Positions 19,714 to 28,542 of a DNA stretch of 64,000 bases are shown here, piece by piece; positions within the stretch are counted from its first letter, which is position 1, and the number at the start of each line of letters is the position of its first letter. The stretch lies in contig CAWCAT010000037.1 of assembly GCA_963793625.1 (NCBI GenBank), positions 248,001-312,000 on the forward strand, read 5' to 3'. The position numbers were made by a program, and so were the translations under genes. This DNA comes from G963668605 sp963793625. Lineage in GTDB: Bacteria > Acidobacteriota > Terriglobia > Bryobacterales > Bryobacteraceae. Below the pieces are notes generated by a model, which was given only the letters and a program-made list of their open reading frames with translations, was not told the origin of the DNA and made no database searches.

Positions 19714-20240
19714 GAGTGTAGTTTCGCTCCCTTCATTATCAGCTCTGCCAGCATTCTTCGCGCCCGAAAAAGATGGCTTTTGACTGTTCCCGAAGGAAGG
19801 TCGAGCATCAAGCCCACCTCTTCCACCGAACTGCCTTGGTAGTAGAACAGAACCAAAACATGCCTGAGTTCTTCCGGAAGCTGCTCCACCAGGCGGCGAA
19901 TATCGCCCGCGCCGCTCTTGCTGGCCTTGGCTGCGGCAGGTTCGGCGATAGAATCGATCGGCACTGTCTGCCGGTAGGACTCCGCACGCAAGTACGTCAG
20001 GGCCGTATTGTGAGCAATCCTGTAAATCCAGGTCCCCAATCGCCGTCCGTCGGTGATCGAATACCGCAAGTGCCTGCCAGATCTTCAGGAACACGTCCTG
20101 GGAAACTTCTTCGGCCCGCGCCGTGTTGCCCACCAACGAGAGCACTACCCGAAGACTTTTGTTTCGTACAGATCCAAAATCTTCTCAAACGCGCGGTCCC
20201 GCTGCCCTTGCAAGAGCAGTTGGTAGATCTCGGAATCCAT
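19710..20240 (-). CDS. ECF RNA polymerase sigma factor (frameshifted)
   Basis: About 177 aa after two corrections. N-terminus MDSEIYQLLLQGQRDRAFEK; sigma region 2 with GNTARAEEVSQDVFLKIWQAL and GTWIYRIAHNTALTYLR; sigma region 4 with QLPEELRHVLVLFYYQGSS and LPSGTVKSHLFRARRML. One C is missing near 20155 and the frame changes again near 20068; both look like sequencing indels. The start is the ATG at 20240, with TATAAA 6 nt before it. It is coupled to the anti-sigma gene by an ATGA overlap and divergent from a small membrane protein gene. The regulon is unknown. Confidence 0.8.
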
Positions 20241-20246
20241 TCAATG

Positions 20247-20252
20247 TTTATA
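20247..20252 (-). promoter_or_regulatory. -10 hexamer TATAAA directly before the sigma factor gene
   Basis: TATAAA on the minus strand ends 6 nt before the ATG at 20240, predicting a leaderless sigma-factor message. Confidence 0.35.
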
Positions 20253-20338
20253 CTCGCGACTTGCGCGCCTGGTTGAAATTCATTTTTCATTCAACCAGAT
20301 TCCGTTTTCGAGAGTATCGACAGTCGAAGGAGAACGAA

Positions 20339-20722
20339 ATGGTTGAAGCGCTGTTCCTGTCTGTCATCATCGGCTACATTGCCTTTCGCAACTGGTTGAA
20401 CCATGACAAGCGGCGGATGATCCATCGCGAGCGGATGGCTGCTATCGAGAAAGGCGTACCGCTCCCGGCGATCGAGCAGGAGGTGGAGCGCCACACATGG
20501 AACGTACAGCGGTTCCTATTGCTGGCCGGCTGGTCCTGGATCTTCATTGGAATCGGAGGCTTCATCGCTCTCAATGCAATCCTGAGAGGGGCCGTCCCGG
20601 AGATGGCCCGCGAGATGCCACCCCACGGGTCGCAATTTGCGGCCGTAATTCCCGTCGGCATCGGAATCGCGCACTTGATAACGTATTGGACCGGCGAGCG
20701 CCGGGAACGGCGGGTCCGTTAA
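20339..20722 (+). CDS. Small membrane protein, divergent from sigma/anti-sigma pair
   Basis: 127 aa. An N-terminal helix (about 4-18), a charged cytoplasmic loop (NHDKRRMIHRERMAAIEKGV) and two further helices (about 60-80 and 97-115) are predicted. The loop pattern, a basic stretch then AAIEKGVPLP, is shared by small inner-membrane proteins of the DUF6249 type. AAGGAG lies 6 nt before the ATG, which fixes the start at 20339 rather than farther upstream. It is divergent from the sigma factor by 98 bp and is a candidate target of it. Function unknown. Confidence 0.7.
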   Translation: MVEALFLSVIIGYIAFRNWLNHDKRRMIHRERMAAIEKGVPLPAIEQEVERHTWNVQRFLLLAGWSWIFIGIGGFIALNAILRGAVPEMAREMPPHGSQFAAVIPVGIGIAHLITYWTGERRERRVR

Positions 20723-20733
20723 CGCATCCGTAA

Positions 20734-21627
20734 TTAGCTCCGGTGGCCCAGAACCGCGATCAGCGCTGCACCGGCAGCCATGATCGCTGCTCCGACGAGC
20801 CGCTTGCGAATGTGGCTCTCCTGGAAGTAGCGGTATCCCAGAAACACGCTGATCAGGGTAGATAACTGAAAGAGGGCCAGCGAATAGCCGACCTGCAGCT
20901 TTCCAAACGTAAACAGAGTAGCCAATTGCATGATGCCGGTGGTGGTTGCCAGCCACAAGTATGTGGACCAGTTGTGGCGGAGCAGCACGGTTTCATGCGC
21001 CAGCCGGCGCCTAAGCAGAAGCGCAATAGCCATCGCTGAGATGGGCAGCCCGAAGATCGACCAAAAAACGAATGTGGTCAGGGGCGAAGAGAGCAGTAGG
21101 GCCTTCTTGAGGAAAATGGCTTCGGTGGCGGACAGACACAATGCCGCAAGGCGCAACTGGACGCCTCGCTCGCGGAAGAACTGCATCAACGCGTTGCTGC
21201 GCGGGTGGTTCACATCCTGATCGACGACGAAATAGCTCCCCGCCAGAATGAGCAGAACTCCGGCCATGCCCATCGGCGTCGGGACCTCGCCGATGAGCAA
21301 CACACCCAACACGAGGCCTACCACCGACTTGTACGCGTTGATCGGACCGAGGACCGAGAGGCCGGTTGCCTGTAGCGCGAAGACAAGCAACACGTTGCCG
21401 GAGACAGCAAGCAACGCACAGATCACCATGTTCGTCCAGAACGCTCCCACAAGTTGCCGTGGTAGCGGATCCAAGATGATGAGCGGGAGAACGCCCAGCG
21501 TCAGTAGCGCGTGAGTGGCACCAATTATGAATATGGGATTCGCGGAACGTTGAGTCAGCTGTTTCTGGAAGACATTTGAAACCGGGTTGGCGAGGATTCT
21601 CGCTGCAACGAACAGAGCCGTGAGCAT
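20734..21627 (-). CDS. EamA/DMT-superfamily transporter
   Basis: 297 aa with about ten membrane helices in two EamA repeats (about residues 8-143 and 155-293), the classic 5+5 drug/metabolite transporter layout. The N-terminal half has NPVSNVFQKQL and ALQATGLSVLGPINAYKSVV, the second half QLSTLISVFLGYRYFQESHI. The ATG at 21627 with AAGG 5 nt upstream is preferred; the frame extends farther upstream but has no hydrophobic or helical logic there. Substrate unknown. It is divergent from the GH29 gene (69 bp), so sugar or metabolite export or uptake is possible. Confidence 0.8.
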   Translation of the reverse strand: MLTALFVAARILANPVSNVFQKQLTQRSANPIFIIGATHALLTLGVLPLIILDPLPRQLVGAFWTNMVICALLAVSGNVLLVFALQATGLSVLGPINAYKSVVGLVLGVLLIGEVPTPMGMAGVLLILAGSYFVVDQDVNHPRSNALMQFFRERGVQLRLAALCLSATEAIFLKKALLLSSPLTTFVFWSIFGLPISAMAIALLLRRRLAHETVLLRHNWSTYLWLATTTGIMQLATLFTFGKLQVGYSLALFQLSTLISVFLGYRYFQESHIRKRLVGAAIMAAGAALIAVLGHRS

Positions 21628-21696
21628 GAGTGCCTTAAGTCTACCCGGCAGCTCGCCGATACGCGCGCTTGTTGTAAACTCGCAGTCGGAAGGTTT

Positions 21697-23082
21697 ATGA
21701 ATAGACGAAACTTTGTTCATGCTCTGGGCGCCTCTGCGGCGCTGCCTCTTGTGCCGCAGTCCGGGTCCGGCCAGACGGCCAAGGCCGCACAAGTTGCCAA
21801 GCTCGCTCCGCGCTTTGGGGACGGCCGCGACTGGTGGTTTCAGAAGCGCTTCGGGATGTTCGTGCACTGGGGCCTGTACGCGATCAATGGCTTTCATGAA
21901 CAAGAGCAGTGGCGCGCGCGTGTGGAACGGAAGGACTATGTAAAGCTCGCGCAGAAATGGAATCCGGTGAAGTTCAATCCGGACGCCTGGCTTGACCTCG
22001 CCGCCGAAGCGGGCATGAAGTACATCTGCCTCACCACGAAGCATCACGACGGGTTCTGCCTTTGGAACACGCAGCAGACCAAGTACAACACGATGAACAC
22101 GCCTTACGGCAAGGACGTGATCAAGCTGCTGGCTGACGCGTGCCATCGGCGCAATGTACCGCTATGCCTGTACTACTCGATTGCCGACTGGCACCAGCCG
22201 AACTATCCGAACCAGGGCCGCCATCACGAACTTCCGCCGCAAGCGGGCGATGATCCGAACCTGATGAAGTATCTGGAATTCCTGAAGGCTCAGGTGCGCG
22301 AGTTATGCACGAATTACGGTGAGATCCATGGCTTCTGGTGGGATATGAACGTGGATAAGCACGTCGATCCTTCGATTAACAACATGATCCGCAAGCTGCA
22401 GCCAAAGGCTGTTATTAATAACCGCGGTTATGACGAAGGCGATTTCGGGACGCCTGAGCGTGACTATGACCGGGGTGGCGAAGAATCTCTTAGCTTCGAT
22501 CACCGAACGGAAGCCTGCCAATCGGTAGGTATGGAGAGCTGGGGTTATCGCAAGAATGAAGATTACTACGATGACCGGCACTTACTGCGCAGCATCGATA
22601 AGTATCTGGCGCGTGATGCGAATTACCTGCTGAACGTCGGGCCAACTGGAGAGGGCGTGATTCCGGAGGAAGCGGCTTCAATTTTGCGGCGTATCGGTAA
22701 ATGGCACAGCGCGGTGAAAGAGTCGCTTGATGGCACGGTTCCGGCATCTCACTTGACGGCGAATCGCAACCTGCTGCTGACTCGCAAGGGCAATACTCTG
22801 TACGTGCATTTGCATCGCGATCCGGTTGGCAGCGCGGTGAATTTGAAACCGCTGGCGATTGCGCCTCGACGCGTTACGTTACTGAATACCGGGCGTCCGG
22901 TGGACTTCACGCTGGAAATGGCGCCCAGCGATCACGCCGGGCAAAAGGGCTACCTGCGCCTGCGAAACCTGCCGGTCAACGAACTGGCCAATACTGTGTT
23001 GGTGGCGAAGCTGGAATTCGATAAGTTGCCGGAATCGCTCACGCAGGAACAGGCTGAAAAAAGCGACGTACTGCGGCGATAG
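21697..23082 (+). CDS. Secreted GH29 alpha-L-fucosidase
   Basis: 461 aa. The N-terminus MNRRNFVHALGASAALPLV is a Tat-like signal. The catalytic TIM barrel spans about 40-350, with RFGMFVHWGLYAI, YICLTTKHHDGFCLW and the nucleophile region GFWWDMN (Asp216 the likely nucleophile). The C-terminal part (about 365-450) is a beta domain. GH29 enzymes release alpha-L-fucose from glycans. GGAAGG lies 4 nt before the ATG. It is one of several secreted glycan-degrading enzymes in this window. The frame is intact. Confidence 0.9.
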   Translation: MNRRNFVHALGASAALPLVPQSGSGQTAKAAQVAKLAPRFGDGRDWWFQKRFGMFVHWGLYAINGFHEQEQWRARVERKDYVKLAQKWNPVKFNPDAWLDLAAEAGMKYICLTTKHHDGFCLWNTQQTKYNTMNTPYGKDVIKLLADACHRRNVPLCLYYSIADWHQPNYPNQGRHHELPPQAGDDPNLMKYLEFLKAQVRELCTNYGEIHGFWWDMNVDKHVDPSINNMIRKLQPKAVINNRGYDEGDFGTPERDYDRGGEESLSFDHRTEACQSVGMESWGYRKNEDYYDDRHLLRSIDKYLARDANYLLNVGPTGEGVIPEEAASILRRIGKWHSAVKESLDGTVPASHLTANRNLLLTRKGNTLYVHLHRDPVGSAVNLKPLAIAPRRVTLLNTGRPVDFTLEMAPSDHAGQKGYLRLRNLPVNELANTVLVAKLEFDKLPESLTQEQAEKSDVLRR

Positions 23083-23118
23083 TTAGTACTATGCCATAGG
23101 TCCTGGATCAACGTGGCG

Positions 23119-23148
23119 TTGACATAACAAACCCAAAGGGACTATAGT
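23119..23148 (+). promoter_or_regulatory. Sigma70-type promoter of the VPEID-CTERM/xrtE locus
   Basis: A perfect TTGACA (23119-23124) is separated by 18 nt from TATAGT (23143-23148). The predicted start is near 23155, just before an inverted repeat GGTCA-N6-TGACC (23158-23173) that could act as an operator or a leader stem. This is one of the strongest promoters in the window. Confidence 0.75.
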
Positions 23149-23187
23149 GTCCCCACGGGTCATTAACGTGACCTATAAGGAGACTGG

Positions 23188-23349
23188 ATGATAAAACAGA
23201 TTGTTGGGATGACGATTCTGGCCGCCACCGCGGCAATGGCGGCTATCGGCCCTCCGCCAACTCCCGAGATCGATCCTGGTATGGCTGGAAGTGCAATTGC
23301 TCTGCTTTCGGGCGCGTTGATCATGATCCGCGGTCGTCGCAAGAATTAA
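23188..23349 (+). CDS. VPEID-CTERM-type small secreted peptide (exosortase E substrate)
   Basis: 53 aa. A signal peptide (residues 1-18, MIKQIVGMTILAATAAMA) is followed by only AIGPPPT before the sorting signal: PEIDP (26-30), a short hydrophobic helix (AGSAIALLSGALIMI) and a basic end RGRRKN. This three-part signal, motif then helix then Arg/Lys cluster, is that of PEP-CTERM-like proteins; the PEID motif is the version paired with exosortase E. AAGGAG lies 5 nt before the ATG and a strong promoter is present. The dedicated sorting enzyme follows 66 nt later. Almost no passenger remains once both signals are removed, so the mature product would be a peptide of about ten residues, or the protein serves as a membrane-embedded precursor. 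Confidence 0.85.
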   Translation: MIKQIVGMTILAATAAMAAIGPPPTPEIDPGMAGSAIALLSGALIMIRGRRKN

Positions 23350-23361
23350 GACTGTTATACA

Positions 23362-23402
23362 GGGCAGGAGAAAGCTGTCCCCAGCTGAGCGTCCTCCTGC
23401 CC
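23362..23402 (+). other. Stem-loop between the VPEID-CTERM gene and xrtE
   Basis: GGGCAGGAG (23362-23370) and CTCCTGCCC (23394-23402) form a perfect 9-bp stem around a 23-nt loop that holds a second hairpin (AGCTG...CAGCT). No T-run follows, so it is not a classical terminator. It may protect or process the upstream message and lower expression of the sortase. Confidence 0.55.
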
Positions 23403-23415
23403 CCAAGTCCCTGAT

Positions 23416-25035
23416 TTGTTATCCCTACGGCTTACCCACCGCATTTTCCTTCTAGCCATCCTGTTTGTCTTTGAACTGCTGCTTATTTCCATGTGGCTGG
23501 ACACGGGCAACCTCACAGGGCGGGCCGGCCTGGCCGGGATTATCAGCAGCGAAGGCCCCTGGATTTTACGCGCGCTGGTTGCGTTTGCAACACTCTTCCT
23601 CGCACTAGGATACTCTCGCGCCAGGCTGTCATCAGTACCCAGTCCCCTGCTTGATTCCCAGCCGTCCTGGAAACTTCTTGCGGCACATATCGGCGCTTTG
23701 GCCTTGTTTGGTTTCATCTCTAACGTACTGTTTGGGCGGGCGATTTTGGGCATCAAGGCGGATATCTTAGCCGCCGTTTGGCTCGCGCTGGGCTTAGTAG
23801 GCGTCGCGCTCGGTTCTCTTGCGTTAGTGCCTCTTGCAACGTGGATGAGGCTACTGCGCGTTTCTGGCAATGCCTGGGTTTTCGCGCTGATCAGCGCGGT
23901 GGCTGCGTTTCTGGTCCGCGACCTGAGCTGGTCTTTGTGGAGTTCGGGTAATCCAATAACTCTGTGGACCTTTCATGTGGTCAGGATGCTGCTGACCCCT
24001 TTTCTTAGCGGCATCATCGCTGATCCGGCCACAATGGCCCTCGGTAGCCAACGCTTCCACGTGCTGATCGCGCCCGAGTGCTCCGGCTATGAAGGCGCTG
24101 GCTTGATTCTGATTTTCGGCATTGCCTGGCTGTGGTTCTTCCGTAGCGAATTTCGCTTCCCGCGGGCGCTGATTTTGCTACCCGCAGGCGTGCTGCTGGT
24201 CTGGCTATCGAACGCGGTGCGAATCGCTGCCCTGATTCTAATTGGTAACGCCGGTGCACCCGGGGTGGCGCTAGGCGGCTTCCATTCGCAGGCCGGATGG
24301 ATCGCATTCAATGTAGTGGCAATCGGGATGGCGCTCGCGGCGCGGAACTCAAGTTGGTTAACGGTCGAGGGCTTACGAACAGCGCCTCACGAGAAGACTT
24401 CCGAAAATCCAATTGCGCCTTATTTGATGCCCTTTCTGATAATCATGGCGGCCGCCATGATCTCGCGCGCAGCTTCGGACGGGTTTGAATGGCTGTACCC
24501 CTTGCGGTTCCTGGCTGCCGGCTCGGCACTCTGGGTCTTCCGTGCGCGTTATCGCGAACTTGACTGGCACTTCGGCTGGGTGTCGATCGCGACGGGAACC
24601 GTGGTCTTTGCACTCTGGCTCGCATTGGACACGGCGAGCGGCGATCACAGTGGGAAATCGATCGGCGTGGCCCTGCAATCCTCGCCAGGGTATGTCCGTG
24701 TTGGGTGGCTCACTGTCCGGACGCTGGCTGCCGTAGTAACGGTACCCATCGCCGAGGAACTCGCGTTCCGCGGATTCCTTTTGCGGCGTCTGGTTTCCGA
24801 AGATTTCGAAACGGTTGCATGGCGTAAATACACCATGCTTGCTTTGGTCTTATCTTCTGTTGCGTTCGGATTGCTTCACGGTGAGCGCTGGCTGGCCGGC
24901 AGTCTCGCCGGAATGTTGTACGCCGGAGCGATGCTGTGGCGCGGCAGAATCGGTGACGCGGTAGTCGCGCACGCCACTACCAATGCGCTACTGGCCGCGT
25001 GGGTCCTGATCAGCCAGCGCTGGTCGTTATGGTAA
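23416..25035 (+). CDS. xrtE: Exosortase E / CPBP-protease fusion (XrtE, VPEID-CTERM system)
   Basis: 539 aa, multi-spanning inner-membrane protein with two enzyme parts. The exosortase part (about 85-310) carries the catalytic Cys222 in APECSGYEGAG, Arg269 in LSNAVRIAALIL and His290 in GGFHSQAGW, the Cys-Arg-His set of exosortases, transpeptidases that act on PEP-CTERM-like signals. The C-terminal part (about 425-535) is a CPBP/Abi-type membrane protease with EELAFRGFLLRR (Glu447, Glu448), GLLHG (His488) and AHATTN (His519). This fusion defines exosortase E. The start is a TTG at 23416 with no clear ribosome site, so the N-terminus is uncertain. It is co-directional with the 53-aa VPEID-CTERM gene, its expected substrate. 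Confidence 0.88.
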   Translation: MLSLRLTHRIFLLAILFVFELLLISMWLDTGNLTGRAGLAGIISSEGPWILRALVAFATLFLALGYSRARLSSVPSPLLDSQPSWKLLAAHIGALALFGFISNVLFGRAILGIKADILAAVWLALGLVGVALGSLALVPLATWMRLLRVSGNAWVFALISAVAAFLVRDLSWSLWSSGNPITLWTFHVVRMLLTPFLSGIIADPATMALGSQRFHVLIAPECSGYEGAGLILIFGIAWLWFFRSEFRFPRALILLPAGVLLVWLSNAVRIAALILIGNAGAPGVALGGFHSQAGWIAFNVVAIGMALAARNSSWLTVEGLRTAPHEKTSENPIAPYLMPFLIIMAAAMISRAASDGFEWLYPLRFLAAGSALWVFRARYRELDWHFGWVSIATGTVVFALWLALDTASGDHSGKSIGVALQSSPGYVRVGWLTVRTLAAVVTVPIAEELAFRGFLLRRLVSEDFETVAWRKYTMLALVLSSVAFGLLHGERWLAGSLAGMLYAGAMLWRGRIGDAVVAHATTNALLAAWVLISQRWSLW

Positions 25036-25038
25036 CGC

Positions 25039-27012
25039 TCAGCGCGAGGCTGTCTGTTGCCGCGCCGCTGCCGTGCCAGCTGGGGCGAGCCCCATCACCG
25101 CATAAGCAGTAGCCATGCTGGAGATCCACTGATCATGATCGTGCGGGAAGCCACTCTGGAAGTACGGCTGGAATTTTACGGCCCGGCTGCGAACATGCCA
25201 GGAGCCATCTTCGAGCTGCGTCTTCAGCAGGTAGTCCACACCGCGGCGGTAGGCCGCATCCGTGGCCGCAGTACCGGTTTCCGCGAGCGCGTGTAGCGCC
25301 AGGCCGGTCGCATAGGCATCGCTGGCAAGATGTGCGTTCTGAGCCCATCCGCCATCAGGACGCTGCTCATCCAGTAATGCCTTCGCGGCACGCTTTAACT
25401 CCACAGTGCTGGCCCCGGTCCACTTGAGACCGAGCAGTAATTCCGCACGCTCATAGCTTGTCCTGGGATCGGATTTCAGCAGCCAATTGCGCGCGCGCAC
25501 CAGGCGCTGATCGAACTCCGTTTTCCGCGCCGGCCACGAGTAGGCCTGCAGTACGCGGGCGGCAAAAGCGGTCCGTGCAATATTGCGTTCTTCAATCGGT
25601 GCGCGGGATATACCGAACGCCGGATCCCAGTGTCCGGCGCTGCGCTGGTTGGCTGCCAGGTAGGACACAAGGCTGTCGGTGATCTGATCGGATGGGACGT
25701 CGGCCGCAGCTAAGCCGAGCGCTTTAAACATTACCGTATCGATCGCTCCGGGCGGATCAATTGACTGGAGCAGGGTTTGCTGCATCAGTCCTCCCATAAC
25801 CGAAGTAGCTTTGGCTTGCTGAACTGACGCTTCTTTGTTTACCGTGATTCCGGCAGCCCGCGCCTTAGACACGGCCATAGCCGTTACGTTTTGACTGTGG
25901 CAACTGACGCAGCCGCTCTGATTGAAGAACTCGGTGCTGGAGCGCTGCAATAGATCCACGCTTTTCGCAATTGCGGAACGGACGTCCAGCGGCGGAGCGG
26001 AGCGATTGGCCAGCGAAGCTGCGGCAGCACTACCTTTCGCGCCGGCTTTCTGCAACAGGCTGAGCATCGCTGGATTGCCGAATTTGCGCGCCCATTCGAG
26101 CACGGTCTCGCCTAGCTTACTGGTGGCATTCACGTCGGCGTCTTTTTCGAGCAGCAGACGAGCCACTCGGACGTCCTGCTTTTCGGAGGCGACAGCCATC
26201 ATGAGCGGCGTCATGCCGCGACCATCGCGCGCGTTGACGTCCGCCCCGGCAGCGAGCAGCGTTTTGACCATTTCAGGCGACCCCTGCGGTGCTGCCATGA
26301 GGAGCGGCGTCAGTCCCGTAAGTTCGATATTGCCGTGTTTTACCTTGCCGCCAAAGGCGTTTGCCACATTGACATTAGCCCCTTTGGAGAGCAAAAGGTG
26401 CACCGCTTCCAGGTTTTCGGTCGAAACCGCGGACATTATCGGTGTGAATCTGGCGCGGTCAGCTTCATTGACTTCCGCGCCGGCCGCGAAGAGCATGCGC
26501 AGCATGCGAACCCCGCTCTGACGGGAGGCTAGCGCTAACGCCGTCACGCCCATGCCGTCTTTGGCTCGCGCATCGGCGCCCTTGGCAAGCAGAAGTTCCA
26601 CAGCCTCTTCATTGCCATCCACAGCGGCAGCGGCGATTAGCGGCGTCCGGCCTTGTTTTGAGGCGGCATTGGGATTCACGCCTTTCGCAAGCAGCAGTTT
26701 GACCCGAGCGGGATCCCAGGCGCCCCAAATCAGGGCCGTGACGTCCTGAGCATTTTGGGCGTTTACGTCGGCTCCTGCCTCGAGCAGGATACGGAGAGAT
26801 TCGATACTACCGAACGCAGCGGCGTAGATCAGCGGCGTAGTGCCGCGTGCGTCCTGCGCCTCGAGGTTCTGGCGGTTCTTGCTCAGCGTCCGAACTTGGG
26901 TGAGATCATTGTTCCGAATGGCTGAGAAGAACTGGCCAGTGGTGGTGGTTTGCGCATTCCCGGTCCCAGCCGTAAGTACCCAGAAACAGAACAACATAAC
27001 ACATTTGGACAT
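25039..27012 (-). CDS. Exported ankyrin-repeat / CxxCH / cyclase-like fusion protein
   Basis: 657 aa. A signal peptide (about 1-20) is followed by about eight ankyrin repeats (27-325; for example GTTPLIYAAAFGSIESLRIL, LLEAGADVN). Next comes a segment with Cys368-V-S-Cys371-His372, a c-type heme-binding CxxCH motif in SGCVSCHSQN. The C-terminal part (about 440-640) has alpha-alpha repeats with QRPDGGW (550-556) and QLEDGSW (599-605), the QW-type motifs of squalene/hopene-cyclase and prenyltransferase folds. Catalytic DxDD was not seen, so an enzyme is not proven. The frame is intact. It ends 3 nt from the convergent xrtE gene. No function is recognised; periplasmic redox or protein-binding roles are possible. 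Confidence 0.8.
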   Translation of the reverse strand: MSKCVMLFCFWVLTAGTGNAQTTTTGQFFSAIRNNDLTQVRTLSKNRQNLEAQDARGTTPLIYAAAFGSIESLRILLEAGADVNAQNAQDVTALIWGAWDPARVKLLLAKGVNPNAASKQGRTPLIAAAAVDGNEEAVELLLAKGADARAKDGMGVTALALASRQSGVRMLRMLFAAGAEVNEADRARFTPIMSAVSTENLEAVHLLLSKGANVNVANAFGGKVKHGNIELTGLTPLLMAAPQGSPEMVKTLLAAGADVNARDGRGMTPLMMAVASEKQDVRVARLLLEKDADVNATSKLGETVLEWARKFGNPAMLSLLQKAGAKGSAAAASLANRSAPPLDVRSAIAKSVDLLQRSSTEFFNQSGCVSCHSQNVTAMAVSKARAAGITVNKEASVQQAKATSVMGGLMQQTLLQSIDPPGAIDTVMFKALGLAAADVPSDQITDSLVSYLAANQRSAGHWDPAFGISRAPIEERNIARTAFAARVLQAYSWPARKTEFDQRLVRARNWLLKSDPRTSYERAELLLGLKWTGASTVELKRAAKALLDEQRPDGGWAQNAHLASDAYATGLALHALAETGTAATDAAYRRGVDYLLKTQLEDGSWHVRSRAVKFQPYFQSGFPHDHDQWISSMATAYAVMGLAPAGTAAARQQTASR

Positions 27013-27126
27013 TTGTGATTCCCCAGATTCCGTGGATCAATTCTATACCAGAACTCTGCAATTGGAGCCAGAAGTAACGAAATACAATCCGAACACGTCG
27101 GAAGTTCCAGTGCTGGGAGCAAGATC

Positions 27127-28481
27127 ATGCAGTTACTACGACTGTTTCCGCTGTTCGTTCTGGCAACCGCAGTGCTGCAAACGGCAGCGCCGGCTGATGA
27201 GCAACAAGTCGTATTCCGCAGCGATGTCTCGCTGGTTCGCGTGGACGCCCAGGTGGTCGACCGTAACAACCGTGGCATCACCGGTTTGAAGGCGACCGAC
27301 TTCGTGTTGCGCGACGAGGGAAAAACCCAGGAAATCCGCAATTTTGCCCGCGAAGAGCTACCTATCGATCTGCTGTTCCTGCTTGATGTCAGCGGAAGCA
27401 TGCGTCCGCACGTGGAACGGATCGCTTCAGCGGCCGAGCAGGCGTTGCAGGTGCTTGGAAACGACGATCGCGTGGGAATCATGGTGTTTGATCGATCGAC
27501 ACGTCTGCGGATGCCGTTTCGTAACGTCCGGGAGGGCGTGGACCGCGAGTTCCAGAGCCTGCTGCGCCGCGAGAGTTTCAACGGCGGAACCGATATTACG
27601 CGCGGGTTGCTCGACGCTGCAACATATGTCATGCGCAACGGGCGTCGCGGCGTGAGGCGGGCCATCGTAATCATGACCGATGACCAGACCGAGCGTGAGC
27701 GGGACGAGGCGAGGGTCAACCGCGCGCTGTTGGAGGCCGACGCGATCCTGGGTGCGCTGATCGCTCCCAATGCGATGTACAGCCGCGGCGGCGGTGGTTA
27801 TCCCGGGGGAGGCCGAATGCCGAGGGGAGGCGGGTCCTGGCCTGGGTCCGGTGGCGGATTGGCCGACATCATCCTGGGCGGCGGCGGGCAAGGGCCAATC
27901 GGCGTGCCGGGTGGCGGACAACGATCGCGCACTCATTCCGCGGGCACTTCGGAGATTGCGCGCGAATCTGGCGGTGACAGCCTGCCCGTTGATGATGCCG
28001 CGGCACTGGACACAACAATCGCGCGCATCAGGCAACGCTATGCGTTGTACTTCCGTGTGCCGGACGGCGCGAAACCGATGCAGGACCGAACAATCAGCGT
28101 CTCTCTGAATGAAGCTGCGCGCCGGCGCTATCCCGATGCCGAGGTGCGCTACCGGCGCAGTTATCGGACTTCGACCTCGACTGAAGTTGCCGACAACACC
28201 GGCGTGACCGTGCTTCCCACGGCATCAGACTCCAGCGGGGCGAGAGATATCAGACGCACCGGCAAGTGCCGAAACTGCCGCACCTGCCCGGAAGCGCAGA
28301 CGGACTGTCGACGGCTCAGGCGGGCCAGACGGGCCGAATCCATCGGTCGCCGCACCGGCTTCAGCCTCGACGGCAACGACCTCGTCAGAAGCGAAGCCGG
28401 CCGTGGATCCTAAGGCCAACAGCGAAGACCGAAGCCGATCCCCCGAAGCGCTGGCGGCGCGTGGGTGTGGACGAGCGGTAA
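27127..28481 (+). CDS. Secreted VWA-domain protein (C-terminus frameshifted)
   Basis: About 450 aa. A signal peptide (1-23) precedes a short beta domain (FRSDVSLVRVDAQVVDRNNR, typical of acidobacterial VWFA-related proteins), then a von Willebrand A domain (about 78-300) with an intact MIDAS motif D-V-S-G-S (LLDVSGSMRP) and TD later. A Gly-rich insert (GGGGYPGGGRMPRGGG) interrupts the second half. After about residue 375 (near 28250) an alternative frame continues as an Ala/Pro-rich tail, and a further shift near 28430 leads to the stop at 28479-28481; I interpret these as indels. Uncorrected, the protein would end at 28413. VWA proteins of this type bind proteins or metal at the cell surface; the partner is unknown. 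Confidence 0.65.
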
Positions 28482-28542
28482 GGCGTCTGGACATTCCCGA
28501 AGCGACGGCGGCAACTGTCATTTCGATATGCTATTGGGAATC

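Noticed and set aside
21627..22146. N-terminal extension of the DMT transporter to 22146
   Set aside because: The extension overlaps the divergent GH29 gene and has no membrane or family features; ATG at 21627 has a ribosome site.
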